A stretch of DNA of 44,934 nt from an uncultured Lachnospiraceae bacterium (GCA_910586555.1 CAJUJY010000031.1:1-44934), one strand, 5' to 3'. Positions 1 to 8,703 are shown, counted from the stretch's first letter. The notes: generated from the sequence alone by a model not told the origin. Numbers and translations are program-made.

Positions 1-143
1 ATCTATTAAAAAATTTTCATTTTAGGTCTTGACTTTTAATAGTTAGACTTTCCTTTGTTTTTTGTAACCAGGTGTTATGGCTTTGTTTTTAATATTTCTG
101 TTATTGCCAGCCACCTCCTTTAATAATACCATTTTACCAGCAA

Positions 144-180
144 AATAAAAACCAGCAATAAAAATTTGCTGGTTTTTATT
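144..180. terminator. Intrinsic terminator after the SpoVAF-like gene
   Basis: A perfect 15-bp inverted repeat (arms 144-158 and 166-180, seven-base loop) has a CCAGCAA core and A/T-rich outer ends. It lies 14 bases past the stop of the minus-strand germination gene. Its T-rich flank works in either direction, so it could also stop transcripts entering from the left. Bases 1-143 hold no clear gene, only a doubtful 29-codon reading frame. Confidence 0.85.
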
Positions 181-193
181 TTAAAATTATTAA

Positions 194-1618
194 TTACCTG
201 CTGCCCAGTTTTTCATTGGTGCTAAGGCTTACCCTGAAAAACCTTTTTAAGAGCTGCACTCCATTAAATGGCACAAGCGGGTAAAGATATCCTTTTCCTG
301 CAAATGTCTTGTTAAATAACAGTGAAAACAATATTACAGCCGTTCCTGCCACAAAACCCCATATACCAAAAAAGTTGGTAACTACCAGTAACATTATTCT
401 GGAAAACTTTAATGCATAACCAAGTTCCATATTGCTTTGTGTATAATTGGCAACTGCTACAAATGCCATATATAACATTATTTCGCTGTTAAACCAGCCC
501 GATTCTACTGTATAATCACCAAATACAATAGCTGCAACTACACTTAAAGGGGTTGAAAGCATTGAAGGCGTATTTACTGACGCCATTTTCAGCCCGTCAA
601 CTGCAAGTTCAAGTATTAAAAACTGTATTAACGGGTTTACATTTATATCATCTTTAATCATTATAAAATCAAACCCTTTTGGTATCCAGTCCGGGTTTTT
701 AATAAAAAGCAGGAACACAGGTGTAATAAAAAGCGCAAGCAGGTTTGTAACCATTCTTGTAAGCCTTAAATAAGTACCAGTTACTGGCGGGAAATAATAA
801 TCATTTGCATCTTCTATTATATCAAAAAGTGATGTAGGGATAATCATTGCAGAAGGTGAATTATCAACAAGTATAACAACGCTTCCCTCAAGCAGGCATG
901 CCGCCGCAGTATCAGGCCTTTCCGTATATTTAAACTTAGGAAACGGGTTAAACCAGTTTCCGTTAAAAATTGCTTCTGCAAGGCTTTCCTGGTTCATTGT
1001 AAGTGAATCTGCATCTATGTTTTTTATCTTATTTATAACCTTTTCAATAACTGCTTCATTAACCCTGCCCTTCATATAACCTACAGCTATATCTGTACGT
1101 GAACTTCTTCCCGCCTTTTGTATTTCAAATATAAGGTTTACATCCCTTATACGCCTTCTGACCAGAGCAGTATTAGGTATAAGCGATTCCACAAAACCAT
1201 CCCTTGATCCTCTTAAAACTTTATCCTTATCAGGTTCTTCAACACTTCTTGATGGAAATTTCCTTATATCAAGTGCTATTATATCACTATAACCTTCTAT
1301 TATAAAACATGTAAGCCCTGCTAAAACTGCATCCTTAAAATTTTGTTCATTATCTATTGATTTAACATCAGCAAAAGGAATACAGTTCCTTATAAATCCA
1401 TGTAAATCTTCTGGAAGCTCTTTACTGCCAATATTATAAAAATATTCAATAATCTTTTCACACAGGTCACTATTTAAAAATCCATTAATAACAAATATTG
1501 CAACCTGCCTGCCACCAGTTTCCAGGTTTCTTTGTATAATATCAAAATTAGAATCCATATTTAAAAGCTTCTTGACAGCTTCACGCCTTTCATCAATGCT
1601 ACCTGTAAATATATCCAT
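194..1618 (-). CDS. spoVAF: GerA/SpoVAF-family spore germination membrane protein
   Basis: A homologue of the A subunit of GerA germinant receptors, closest in my reading to SpoVAF, an inner-membrane spore protein tied to dipicolinate release. The N-terminal half is soluble and the C-terminal half holds about five hydrophobic segments. The family motif ERPDTAAACLLEG, followed by LVDNSPSAMIIPTSLFD, is clear, and the length of about 474 residues fits the family. I place the start at MDIFTG because GAGG lies five bases before it; an ATG nine codons upstream has no such site. No gerAB or gerAC partner lies beside it, which suits SpoVAF better than a receptor operon. The neighbour at 1776 is divergent. 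The exact subfamily (SpoVAF or orphan GerAA) is inferred. Confidence 0.85.
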   Translation of the reverse strand: MDIFTGSIDERREAVKKLLNMDSNFDIIQRNLETGGRQVAIFVINGFLNSDLCEKIIEYFYNIGSKELPEDLHGFIRNCIPFADVKSIDNEQNFKDAVLAGLTCFIIEGYSDIIALDIRKFPSRSVEEPDKDKVLRGSRDGFVESLIPNTALVRRRIRDVNLIFEIQKAGRSSRTDIAVGYMKGRVNEAVIEKVINKIKNIDADSLTMNQESLAEAIFNGNWFNPFPKFKYTERPDTAAACLLEGSVVILVDNSPSAMIIPTSLFDIIEDANDYYFPPVTGTYLRLTRMVTNLLALFITPVFLLFIKNPDWIPKGFDFIMIKDDINVNPLIQFLILELAVDGLKMASVNTPSMLSTPLSVVAAIVFGDYTVESGWFNSEIMLYMAFVAVANYTQSNMELGYALKFSRIMLLVVTNFFGIWGFVAGTAVILFSLLFNKTFAGKGYLYPLVPFNGVQLLKRFFRVSLSTNEKLGSR

Positions 1619-1775
1619 ATATACCTCATTTCTAAATGCCTGCATAAATTTACTACAGCCATCCCGGTTATAATTATTATTTCATTTTAAGTATGCTCAT
1701 TTTAAAATTAGATATTCACATTTGCTGGTATTAAGGGTAAAATATAGATACAATTCTTAATTATAGGAGGAAACA

Positions 1776-2528
1776 ATGCCTGTATCAGAATATAACAAGG
1801 AACTGTTCCTTGATGCGTGCAACAAAATAGTGCAAAATGGAAACAATCAAAATGGAATAGGTACACTTAAAGAAAAAACATTACATGCTGTACTTAAAAA
1901 TTTTTATGAACCTGATACCAGCCGCCAGGAAGTTAAGGTTGGACGGTTTGTTGCAGATATAAAAAAAGATAATGAAATTATCGAAATCCAGACAAGAAGT
2001 TTTAACAATATGAGAAAAAAACTTGCACAATTCCTGGAACTTTACCATGTAACTATAGTATATCCAATTATTTACAACAAATGGCTGTACTGGATTAATG
2101 AGGAAACAGGAGAAATCTCCCCAGGCAGGAAATCACCAAAACACGGCAGTTTTTATGATGCATTTTATGAATTATATAAAATAAAACCATACCTGGCCAG
2201 CCCAAACCTGGATATATGCCTTACATTAGTAGACGCTAAAGAATACAGGATTTTAAATGGATATGGCAAAGACCATAAAAAAGGTTCAACAAGATATGAC
2301 AGAATACCTGTTGCACTTGTTGATGAACTCTGTATAAAAAACCAGTCTGGTTATTTAAGCCTTCTGCCTGTAAACCTGCCTAGCAAGTTTAGTGTAAAAG
2401 ACTATGCAAAACAGGCACATATAAATAACAGATATGCGCAGCTTGCAATTAATATATTTAAATATATAGGAATAATAGAACAGTCTGGCAAAGATGGCAG
2501 AAGCTATTTATACAGCAGGAAAATATAA
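1776..2528 (+). CDS. Conserved protein with a PD-(D/E)XK-like N-terminal core
   Basis: I do not recognise a named family with certainty. Residues about 50-75 (VGRFVADI, then a turn, then IIEIQTRSF) have the D...E-x-Q spacing of the PD-(D/E)XK nuclease fold. A preceding E (RQEVKV) and a following helix (NNMRKKLAQFLELYHV) agree with that fold. The last 60 residues (FSVKDYAKQAHINNRYAQLAINIFKYIGIIEQ) read like a winged helix-turn-helix. An AGGAGG site five bases before the ATG makes the start firm. It is monocistronic, divergent from the germination gene and convergent with the GGDEF gene 17 bases away. Nuclease activity is inference; an inactive nucleic-acid-binding version is equally possible. 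Confidence 0.6.
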   Translation: MPVSEYNKELFLDACNKIVQNGNNQNGIGTLKEKTLHAVLKNFYEPDTSRQEVKVGRFVADIKKDNEIIEIQTRSFNNMRKKLAQFLELYHVTIVYPIIYNKWLYWINEETGEISPGRKSPKHGSFYDAFYELYKIKPYLASPNLDICLTLVDAKEYRILNGYGKDHKKGSTRYDRIPVALVDELCIKNQSGYLSLLPVNLPSKFSVKDYAKQAHINNRYAQLAINIFKYIGIIEQSGKDGRSYLYSRKI

Positions 2529-2545
2529 TTATAAATTTTAACCTG

Positions 2546-4483
2546 CTATCCTGGAAAATTTGTTACATTCCAGAAAGTTTCTTCTTCACCCTGGAAGCCT
2601 TCTTCACTTAAAAACTTCTGGTACAGGCCATGTATTTCATTATCCGATAATGCACCGTTATAAAATACCAGTGCAGACAGGTAGCCATTATATGAACTCT
2701 GGAAAGGATCCCCTCCTGCAATAATCTGTTTACAGACAGGAAGAAGCGGTATATGTGCTTTATATCCACATTTCCTGCCATTTATATAGCATCTTGATAT
2801 ACCCGCATTATATGCTATACATACAAAGCTCCATTTATCTGGCGGAACCTGCCTGCTTAATATATCATGCCAGCCATTTAAATCAGAATCTTCACTAATG
2901 CGGAAAACACTATTCCCTCCTATTGCATATGGCACATATGACATAAACCCGCCTATATACCTTGCATACAATAAACTTGTCCAGCTATTTAAAACTCCTG
3001 GCTTAATCCACATGCTTATTGTATAAGATGGTTCTGCAAGTATCTTTGCAGGAAACAGTACTACATTTTCCATAGCTGCCCCTCCTGGAAAATAAATACT
3101 GCCCCATTCTTTTGAAATTCCTTCTCCAATAGTAATATTACCAATTACAGAACATTCATATTTTCCATCGGAAGACCAAAAACCATTATTAAATTTAAAT
3201 TCTGTCTTTTGCAGACCATAAACCAGCTTTCCTTTAACATAATCTTTATACTGTTTTTTAGGAAGCTCTTCAGAATAAAAACTTCCACTGGCAGCCATAC
3301 AGCCACAGCCTAAAAGGAATAGAATATCTTCTTCTTTAGAAATCCCATCTGCAACCACATTAATATTTAAGTCATTTCCTATTGAAAACAAAGCCTTAAG
3401 AATAAGCTTTCCCCTTGCAGTTTTTAACGCATTGTTAATATACAAGCTGTCAAACATTATATAATCAAAACAAAGCCTGTCCCAGTATTTAAGGCTCGAA
3501 AAATCAACCCCCACATTTATAACGGCAATCTGGAATCCCCGTTCCTGGAGCTTCTGTAATCCTGTAATAACTTTTTCCTTTCCCCTTAAAAATACTTTTT
3601 CCTCTACTTCAAGGCATATTTCTTCTTTACCAATGTCGTATATTTTCATCATTGCTTCAAGTGTTTCTGGAAAGTTTTTCTCTACAAGAAGCAGTTTTGA
3701 AACCCTTATTCCAACTTTTCCCCTGGCAGATACATAATTATGGAATTTTTCAATATCTTTACATACTGTACCAAAAGCCCATAAATTTAATTCACGTATA
3801 AAACCATTTCTCTCAAACAGGTTTAAAAAATCCTCCTGTACCCTTTTTCTTCCATCTGCCATATTCCAGACAATCCTTGCCTCAGATAAAACAAGCCTTG
3901 AAGTCTGGGAATTAATTACAGGCTTAAAATAAATACCAAATTCACCATTTGTTAAAGCTGCTGCCTGTTGTTGTTCCATCTGTACTTCATCATATACATC
4001 ATCTGCAATATCATTAAATACTACATAACAGGACTTACCATTACTTTTTGCCTGGTACATGGCAGTATCAATTTTAAAAAGAATATCATTTAATGGTTCA
4101 CTGCTGTTCTGGTTAAGCAAAATCCCAATACTTGCTGAAACATCTACATCTATACCACTAAACCCTTCCTTCTGCTGTATCCTTTTATTAATTGTCTCTG
4201 CTGCATCAATTACTTTCTGCCTTCTTGTCCTGCCTTTTATAACAACTATAAATTCATCACCTGAAAGCCGCACACATGTTGCCTGCTCCATACATGTTTC
4301 AAGTATCTTTGCAACCGCAATTAAAAGCCCGTCGCCTGTACTGTGTCCATATGTATCATTGACAATCTTAAAATTATCCAGATCTAAAAACATAAACTGG
4401 AGAATAGTCCCTTTCTGAAGATCTAAATACCATTCATATAAACCATGCCTGTTCAGTGCTCCTGTAAGATAATCCTTTTCCAT
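2546..4483 (-). CDS. GGDEF / degenerate EAL / LamG-like fusion protein
   Basis: Three domains in 645 residues. Residues 1-160 form a GGDEF diguanylate cyclase domain that begins at once with DYLTGALNR; the signature is SGDEF (74-78) with FLDLDNFKIVND before it. No RxxD inhibitory site precedes it. Residues about 180-425 resemble an EAL phosphodiesterase that has lost its key residues: EAL reads EAR, DDFG reads NVGVDF, and the K of the KID step is missing. Residues about 430-630 form a LamG/concanavalin-like jelly roll (YTISMWIKPG, WSFVCIAYNAG, CYINGRKCG). There is no signal peptide or membrane segment, so the lectin-like domain should be cytoplasmic, which is unusual. Likely role: c-di-GMP synthesis with EAL and LamG as sensing modules. 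AGGAGG supports the start. Confidence 0.8.
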   Translation of the reverse strand: MEKDYLTGALNRHGLYEWYLDLQKGTILQFMFLDLDNFKIVNDTYGHSTGDGLLIAVAKILETCMEQATCVRLSGDEFIVVIKGRTRRQKVIDAAETINKRIQQKEGFSGIDVDVSASIGILLNQNSSEPLNDILFKIDTAMYQAKSNGKSCYVVFNDIADDVYDEVQMEQQQAAALTNGEFGIYFKPVINSQTSRLVLSEARIVWNMADGRKRVQEDFLNLFERNGFIRELNLWAFGTVCKDIEKFHNYVSARGKVGIRVSKLLLVEKNFPETLEAMMKIYDIGKEEICLEVEEKVFLRGKEKVITGLQKLQERGFQIAVINVGVDFSSLKYWDRLCFDYIMFDSLYINNALKTARGKLILKALFSIGNDLNINVVADGISKEEDILFLLGCGCMAASGSFYSEELPKKQYKDYVKGKLVYGLQKTEFKFNNGFWSSDGKYECSVIGNITIGEGISKEWGSIYFPGGAAMENVVLFPAKILAEPSYTISMWIKPGVLNSWTSLLYARYIGGFMSYVPYAIGGNSVFRISEDSDLNGWHDILSRQVPPDKWSFVCIAYNAGISRCYINGRKCGYKAHIPLLPVCKQIIAGGDPFQSSYNGYLSALVFYNGALSDNEIHGLYQKFLSEEGFQGEEETFWNVTNFPG

Positions 4484-4653
4484 ACCCTTTTTCCTCCTGT
4501 TTTAAGAATCCTGTTGCCAAATACTGCTTATATTGTTAGTTCTACTTATAAACTTAATAATTCCCTGTCCTTTTATATATTTATAATATCACACTTAAAA
4601 AAGTTTATCATTAACTTATTTTAGTATTTACAATTTTTATAAGCCACTTAATA

Positions 4654-4667
4654 ATGTTATATAACAT
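4654..4667. promoter_or_regulatory. 14-bp perfect palindrome, possible operator
   Basis: ATGTTATATAACAT is a perfect palindrome in the AT-rich gap between the divergent GGDEF and XRE genes, about 170 bases upstream of the GGDEF start. A dimeric regulator could bind here, but short AT palindromes arise by chance in DNA this AT-rich, so support is weak. Otherwise bases 4484-4739 show no gene. Confidence 0.25.
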
Positions 4668-4739
4668 AATAATGGAAAATACAAAAAAATGGCTATAAGG
4701 CTGCTTTGATAATGGACAAATAGCAAATACCTGGTGTTT

Positions 4740-4880
4740 AACCTCATTAAGTAAGTCCCCCGCTTCTTAAGCGGTGGGTTTAGGACTTACTTAGTCTGGC
4801 AGGGGTTCAAGCTCCTGCCAGACTGCCGCAAAGCGGCAATGAGGTTATGAGCAAGTAGCGAAGCGGATTGCGAATATCCG
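4740..4880. ncRNA. GC-rich cloverleaf-folding element (structured RNA or transposon-end remnant)
   Basis: Four helices stack with no unpaired base between them. A closing stem pairs AACCTCATT (4740-4748) with AATGAGGTT (4838-4846). Arm 1 pairs AAGTAAGTCC (4749-4758) with GGACTTACTT (4783-4792) and carries an inner hairpin CCGCTT-CTT-AAGCGG. Arm 2 pairs AGTCTGGCAGG (4793-4803) with CCTGCCAGACT (4814-4824). Arm 3 is GCCGC-AAA-GCGGC (4825-4837). A further hairpin CGGAT/ATCCG ends at 4880. The block is far richer in GC than its surroundings and no gene covers it. The inner hairpin resembles right-end hairpins of IS200/IS605-type elements, whose ends double as guide RNA for TnpB, but no tnpA or tnpB is present. 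It may be a free RNA, a MITE or an IS fossil. Strand is undetermined. Confidence 0.55.
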
Positions 4881-4957
4881 TTTGACTATCCTCTGGCTAT
4901 AATTTACATATAGTTTTTTAAAACTTTCTTATAATTATATAACGTATAAATATGTGA

Positions 4958-4971
4958 AAGCAATATTGCTT
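4958..4971. promoter_or_regulatory. 14-bp palindrome upstream of the XRE gene
   Basis: AAGCAATATTGCTT is a perfect palindrome 45 bases before the start of the XRE regulator. Regulators of this type often bind such sites near their own promoter, so autoregulation is a reasonable guess, though no binding evidence exists. Confidence 0.35.
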
Positions 4972-5015
4972 CAAAATGGGTACACTAAGAAAAATAAATT
5001 ATGTGAGGAATTTAC

Positions 5016-5726
5016 ATGCGGTGTATTGATGATTTTGAAGTTGGTAACAGGTTAAAAACCCTCCGGGAAAGCAAAGGCAACAACAAAACAGACCTAGCGA
5101 TTGAACTTGATATTTCAACTGCCCAGTATGGACGCCTTGAAAATGGAAAAGCACGTATAACCACAGAAGTATTAAACAAAGTCTGCGCTTATTATAATAC
5201 TTCTATTAATTATGTTTTGTTTGGCGAAACACCTTTGTACACAAGCATGTTTTTTGAAAAAATCAATGGACGCCCGCAAACTGATATAAAAAGATTCCTG
5301 AAAATATTAAGCTGTTTATTTCCATTAAAGAATAATAAAAAATACAGTGAAGAACCATTTTATAAAATATTTATGGACGGGCTTCTGGAAATGATACCAG
5401 ATAATGCTTCCTCTTCTATAATGTATGTACTTGAATATGAAAAAAACCGTAAAAAAGCCAGTGAAAACCAGATGATACGTGAACTTGGCCTGACCCGGTT
5501 TAAATGGAATACACTTATAAAAGACCACAATATACATGATATTACAATACCATTAACAATAAGCAACCAGTATGGTTATGACTTAGACTTTCTTATTAAT
5601 AATAAAATCAGTGACAATATGTTCTTTGACAACTTATTTACAACAGAAACTCCAGGCAAGCAAAAAGAAATAATGCAAATATTTGACATGGTAGTAAAAA
5701 GTGGTGAGGAAGATGGCAATAGATAA
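5016..5726 (+). CDS. XRE-family helix-turn-helix regulator
   Basis: Residues 9-65 form a Cro/C1-type helix-turn-helix (RLKTLRESKGNNKTDLAIEL, then STAQYGRLENGKARI). The remaining 165 residues are lysine- and isoleucine-rich, have no membrane segment, and match no domain I can name; they may sense a ligand or form the dimer. GTGAGGA lies eight bases before the ATG. The gene lies on the same strand as the two following glycosyltransferases with 125 bases between, and a palindrome sits just upstream. It may control itself or the neighbouring sugar genes; both are inference from position. Confidence 0.8.
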   Translation: MRCIDDFEVGNRLKTLRESKGNNKTDLAIELDISTAQYGRLENGKARITTEVLNKVCAYYNTSINYVLFGETPLYTSMFFEKINGRPQTDIKRFLKILSCLFPLKNNKKYSEEPFYKIFMDGLLEMIPDNASSSIMYVLEYEKNRKKASENQMIRELGLTRFKWNTLIKDHNIHDITIPLTISNQYGYDLDFLINNKISDNMFFDNLFTTETPGKQKEIMQIFDMVVKSGEEDGNR

Positions 5727-5851
5727 ATGAAATTTATAAAACAGCCGTGTCCTAAATCTATATAATCATTGCAAAAAGCTATTATCTCTGTTAAAATATA
5801 TATAATCCCAGGCAAAACATAAGCAAATATTAAATAAGGAGCTGTTATAAT

Positions 5852-6664
5852 ATGGGGTTTTCAGTATTAATGTCTGTTTATTGTAAAGAAAATCCGGAAT
5901 ATCTTGACAAGGCATTAGAAAGCATTATATCCCAGACGCTTGTCCCAGATGAAATTATTCTAATTGAAGACGGGCCTTTAACTAAAGAACTGTACAAAGT
6001 AATCAAATTAAAAAAAGAACAATTTCCTGGCCTTAAGCCATACCAGTTAAAAGAAAATGTACAACTGGGAAGGGCACTTGCCAAAGGAATTATACTTTGT
6101 AAAAATGAAATTATTGCAAGAATGGATTCTGATGATATTTCAGTTAAAAACCGCTTTGAAATCCAATACAATTATATGTTAAAACACCCTGGCACTGCTG
6201 TAACCGGCGGATATATGGAAGAATTTTGTGATGATGGTAAAAACTACCACAAAACCAAAAAAATGCCACAAAAAATGCCCGCAATTAAAAAATATGCCAG
6301 ATACCGTAACCCACTTAACCATATGACTGTAATGTTCCGTAAAAGCAAAGTCTTAGAGGCTGGAAGTTACAAGCACTTTCCTTACCTGGAGGATTATTAT
6401 TTATGGTGCAGGATGCTCTCAAAAGGCAACAAATTTTATAATATACCATATGTACTTGTAAAATCAAGGACAAACAACAAATTATATTCCAGAAGAGGAG
6501 GTTTTAAATATTGCATGGGTTATTTAAAACTCAGGCATATACAAAAACATCTTGGCATATTATCAACAAAAGAATATATAACTGCAATATGTATTACAAT
6601 AGGAATGACCTTGCAGCCTGCTGCACTGCGCCGTTTAATTTACCAGAAATTTTTACGGAAATAA
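5852..6664 (+). CDS. Family 2 glycosyltransferase (AmsE-like)
   Basis: A GT-A fold inverting glycosyltransferase of about 270 residues. The N-terminal nucleotide-sugar site (FSVLMSVYCKENPEYLDKAL) and the metal-binding motif ARMDSDD are present. The second half carries NPLNHMTVMFRK and EDYYLWCRML, typical of AmsE-type enzymes that extend a lipid-linked sugar during capsule or exopolysaccharide synthesis. AAGGAG precedes the start. The stop lies 19 bases before the next glycosyltransferase, so the two are likely one transcript. They run opposite to the large polysaccharide operons on the right and may add a side branch to the same polymer. Sugar donor and acceptor cannot be read from sequence. 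Confidence 0.85.
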   Translation: MGFSVLMSVYCKENPEYLDKALESIISQTLVPDEIILIEDGPLTKELYKVIKLKKEQFPGLKPYQLKENVQLGRALAKGIILCKNEIIARMDSDDISVKNRFEIQYNYMLKHPGTAVTGGYMEEFCDDGKNYHKTKKMPQKMPAIKKYARYRNPLNHMTVMFRKSKVLEAGSYKHFPYLEDYYLWCRMLSKGNKFYNIPYVLVKSRTNNKLYSRRGGFKYCMGYLKLRHIQKHLGILSTKEYITAICITIGMTLQPAALRRLIYQKFLRK

Positions 6665-6683
6665 ATACTGGAGTGTAAAATAC

Positions 6684-7685
6684 ATGGAAAAAATTTTGAG
6701 TATTATTATACCTGCATATAATGTAGAAAAATATCTTAAACGCTGCCTTTTTTCAATAGCAACTGTAAATCCTTTACTATTGGAAAAAACAGAAATTTTA
6801 ATTATAAATGATGGTTCAACAGATACTACACCAGATATTGCATTAAAATACTGCCAGAAATATCCTGGGGTATTTTACCTTTATTCAAAGGAAAACGGAG
6901 GACATGGCTCCGCTGTCAATACTGGTATACATTATGCCTCTGGCAAATATTTTAAGGTTCTTGATGGTGACGACTGGTTTGCCACAAAAGAATTGCAAAA
7001 ACTTATAGAACTTTTAGAAAACCTTGATGTTGATATTGTAGCATCAGACTATCTTTGTATAAAAGATGGCACAGGACAGGTATTATCCAAAAAATCCTGT
7101 ACATATGATAACTCCCAGTATGAAAAAACATGTTATATGTCAAAAGGGGAGATTAAAAAAGTAATAAAGATGCACTCTCTTACTATTAAAACAGAATATC
7201 TTAAGAATATGCCTTACAAACTTGATGAACACTGCTTCTATGTTGATGCAGAGTATATTACATATCCTGTATTAAATATAGAAAGTGTATATTATACCCG
7301 TATTTGCCCTTATATGTACCGTTTAGGCAGAAACGGGCAAAGCATGGATATAAAAAATATGCAAAAAAACAGGGTACAGCACATGAGGGTTTACCGCAGC
7401 CTTGTAAAATTCTATAAAACAGATTGTAACGAAGAAACCCCTCATTATACTAAAAATTATATAGAAAAATGCATTGCACAGATTGTAGAAAACCAGTTCC
7501 AGATTTATATAAGCCTTGGATTACAAAAAGGAATAAAAGAGGAACTGGAAAACTGGGATAGTAAAATGAAAAAAGACTATCCTGGTATATATAATAATGT
7601 TAGCAAGAAAAGCATTATGTTACTAAGGAAAAGTAAATACAGGCTGTTGAAAGTGGCAGCAGTAGTTTATAAATTAGTGAAATAA
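6684..7685 (+). CDS. Family 2 glycosyltransferase
   Basis: Starts with the standard GT2 core (LSIIIPAYNVEKYLKRCL, INDGSTDTT) and carries ENGGHGSAVNTG and the acidic LDGDDW metal site near residue 94. At 333 residues it is longer than its partner: after about residue 220 there is a helical, lysine-rich tail without membrane helices that may tether it to the membrane surface. GGAG stands before the start codon. It forms a pair with the preceding glycosyltransferase and ends at convergent hairpins shared with the AraC gene. Likely a cell-wall or exopolysaccharide sugar transferase; its substrate is unknown. Confidence 0.85.
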   Translation: MEKILSIIIPAYNVEKYLKRCLFSIATVNPLLLEKTEILIINDGSTDTTPDIALKYCQKYPGVFYLYSKENGGHGSAVNTGIHYASGKYFKVLDGDDWFATKELQKLIELLENLDVDIVASDYLCIKDGTGQVLSKKSCTYDNSQYEKTCYMSKGEIKKVIKMHSLTIKTEYLKNMPYKLDEHCFYVDAEYITYPVLNIESVYYTRICPYMYRLGRNGQSMDIKNMQKNRVQHMRVYRSLVKFYKTDCNEETPHYTKNYIEKCIAQIVENQFQIYISLGLQKGIKEELENWDSKMKKDYPGIYNNVSKKSIMLLRKSKYRLLKVAAVVYKLVK

Positions 7686-7696
7686 AATTAATATAC

Positions 7697-7736
7697 TGCA
7701 CTATGATATATTTATAAATAATTATAACATAGTGCA
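7697..7736 (+). terminator. Hairpin after the second glycosyltransferase
   Basis: TGCACTATG (7697-7705) pairs with CATAGTGCA (7728-7736) around an AT-rich centre that can extend the stem (TATA against TATA). It lies 11 bases after the stop codon. There is no strong T run after it, so it may protect a 3' end rather than stop polymerase. Confidence 0.5.
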
Positions 7737-7739
7737 AAT

Positions 7740-7779
7740 ATTATGGTAATATTAATATATATATTAATATTACCATAAT
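7740..7779. terminator. 40-bp perfect palindrome between convergent genes
   Basis: Two 20-base arms meet with no loop (7740-7759 and 7760-7779). The palindrome overlaps the last codons of the minus-strand AraC gene and faces the plus-strand glycosyltransferase. The pairs are mostly A-T with a short GG/CC core. Its place between convergent ends points to a shared bidirectional terminator. Confidence 0.6.
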
Positions 7780-8632
7780 TTCCTGTATTTACCTGGTCCT
7801 ATTCCTTCTGCCCTTTTAAAAACACGGCTAAAGTAACTAGCACTGTTTATACCTACAGCTATGCTTATTTCTTCTATCGTCATATCAGTAAAACGTAGCA
7901 AACTTTTTGCTTTTGTAATACGTTTCTCTTCTAAATAAGAAATAATTGTTACCCCGTAAATATCCTTAAACTTCTTTGACATATAAAATTTATCTATATA
8001 AAAAATATCTGACAGTTTATCCAATGTTATTTTATCTGCATAATGTTTATCAATATAACATTTTACATTATCTAACTTGGCATGCTTTCTATATAAAGAC
8101 CCCATTTCTGGATTCCATGATTCTGCCATTAAAAAAGTAAGCAGTGCACTTAATTCCCTGTTAATTTTCATATCCTTTATGTAATCTGAAGAATCTGCTA
8201 ATTCATAAAGCTTCTCCATTAATTTTCTTATTGGGGCAACATCCTTTGGATGAAATACTGGCTGGCCTCCACGTTCCTGGTATTTTTCATATATAGCATG
8301 AAGAGAAAAACCATAAAAATGGCACCATTGTAAACTCCAAAGGTTGTCACTTGTACTATGGGCATATTTTTTTTGGCAATCAATAAAAACTACATCTCCA
8401 GACTGTAAAGAATATGGCTTTCCTTCATATAATAATGAACCTGTACCTGAAACTACAATAAAACATAAATATGAAGGTAAGTTTTCACGGGTATTTATAT
8501 ACGGCTGGATTGCCTGGAGAGATCCCGTTTCTTGCAAATAGAATAACGAAGAACGTGCAAAGTCAGATGGTGTATAAATAATACGTTTAGAACATACTGA
8601 TATTATATTTGATGAAAAAAACCCTTATCCAT
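7770..8632 (-). CDS. AraC-family regulator, frameshifted in a 7-base homopolymer near its start
   Basis: The C-terminal 100 residues are a double helix-turn-helix (ITLDKLSDIFYIDKFYMSKK, then SIAVGINSASYFSRVFK). The N-terminal half is a cupin-like ligand domain (GTGSLLYEGKPYSLQSGDVV). The open frame as written begins only at LQETGSL (TTG at 8537) with no ribosome site. Upstream, ATG at 8632 is preceded by GGAGG but runs into a stop after nine codons. Adding one base to the A7 run on the plus strand (8615-8621) joins the two frames and gives about 287 residues, the usual AraC length, including the expected SKRIIYTPSDFARSSLFYLQ segment. So this is a broken gene, a phase-variable gene, or a sequencing error. 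It follows the phosphonate genes by 71 bases and probably regulates them or a sugar pathway. Confidence 0.75.
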
Positions 8633-8703
8633 TATACAATATCTACCTCCAGTTTTTAACCTTTTTACGCAACTATTAAATATCTGTTCAATTTTAAAAC
8701 AGC

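Noticed and set aside
43..132. 29-codon minus-strand reading frame near the left edge
   Set aside because: Its ATG lacks a ribosome site (the AAAGGAGG lies inside the frame), it is short and shows no recognisable domain. The evidence is too thin to call it a gene.
194..1618. Complete ger germinant receptor operon
   Set aside because: Only the A-type subunit is present; no B or C subunit genes lie on either side within the window.
4800..4820. tRNA T-arm-like sequence GGGTTCAAGCTCC
   Set aside because: The stem continues for 13 base pairs and there is no acceptor stem, D arm or anticodon arm of tRNA geometry.
4740..4880. Retron msr-msd or group II intron reading of the cloverleaf
   Set aside because: No reverse transcriptase gene occurs in the window and the fold lacks the intron domain V pattern.
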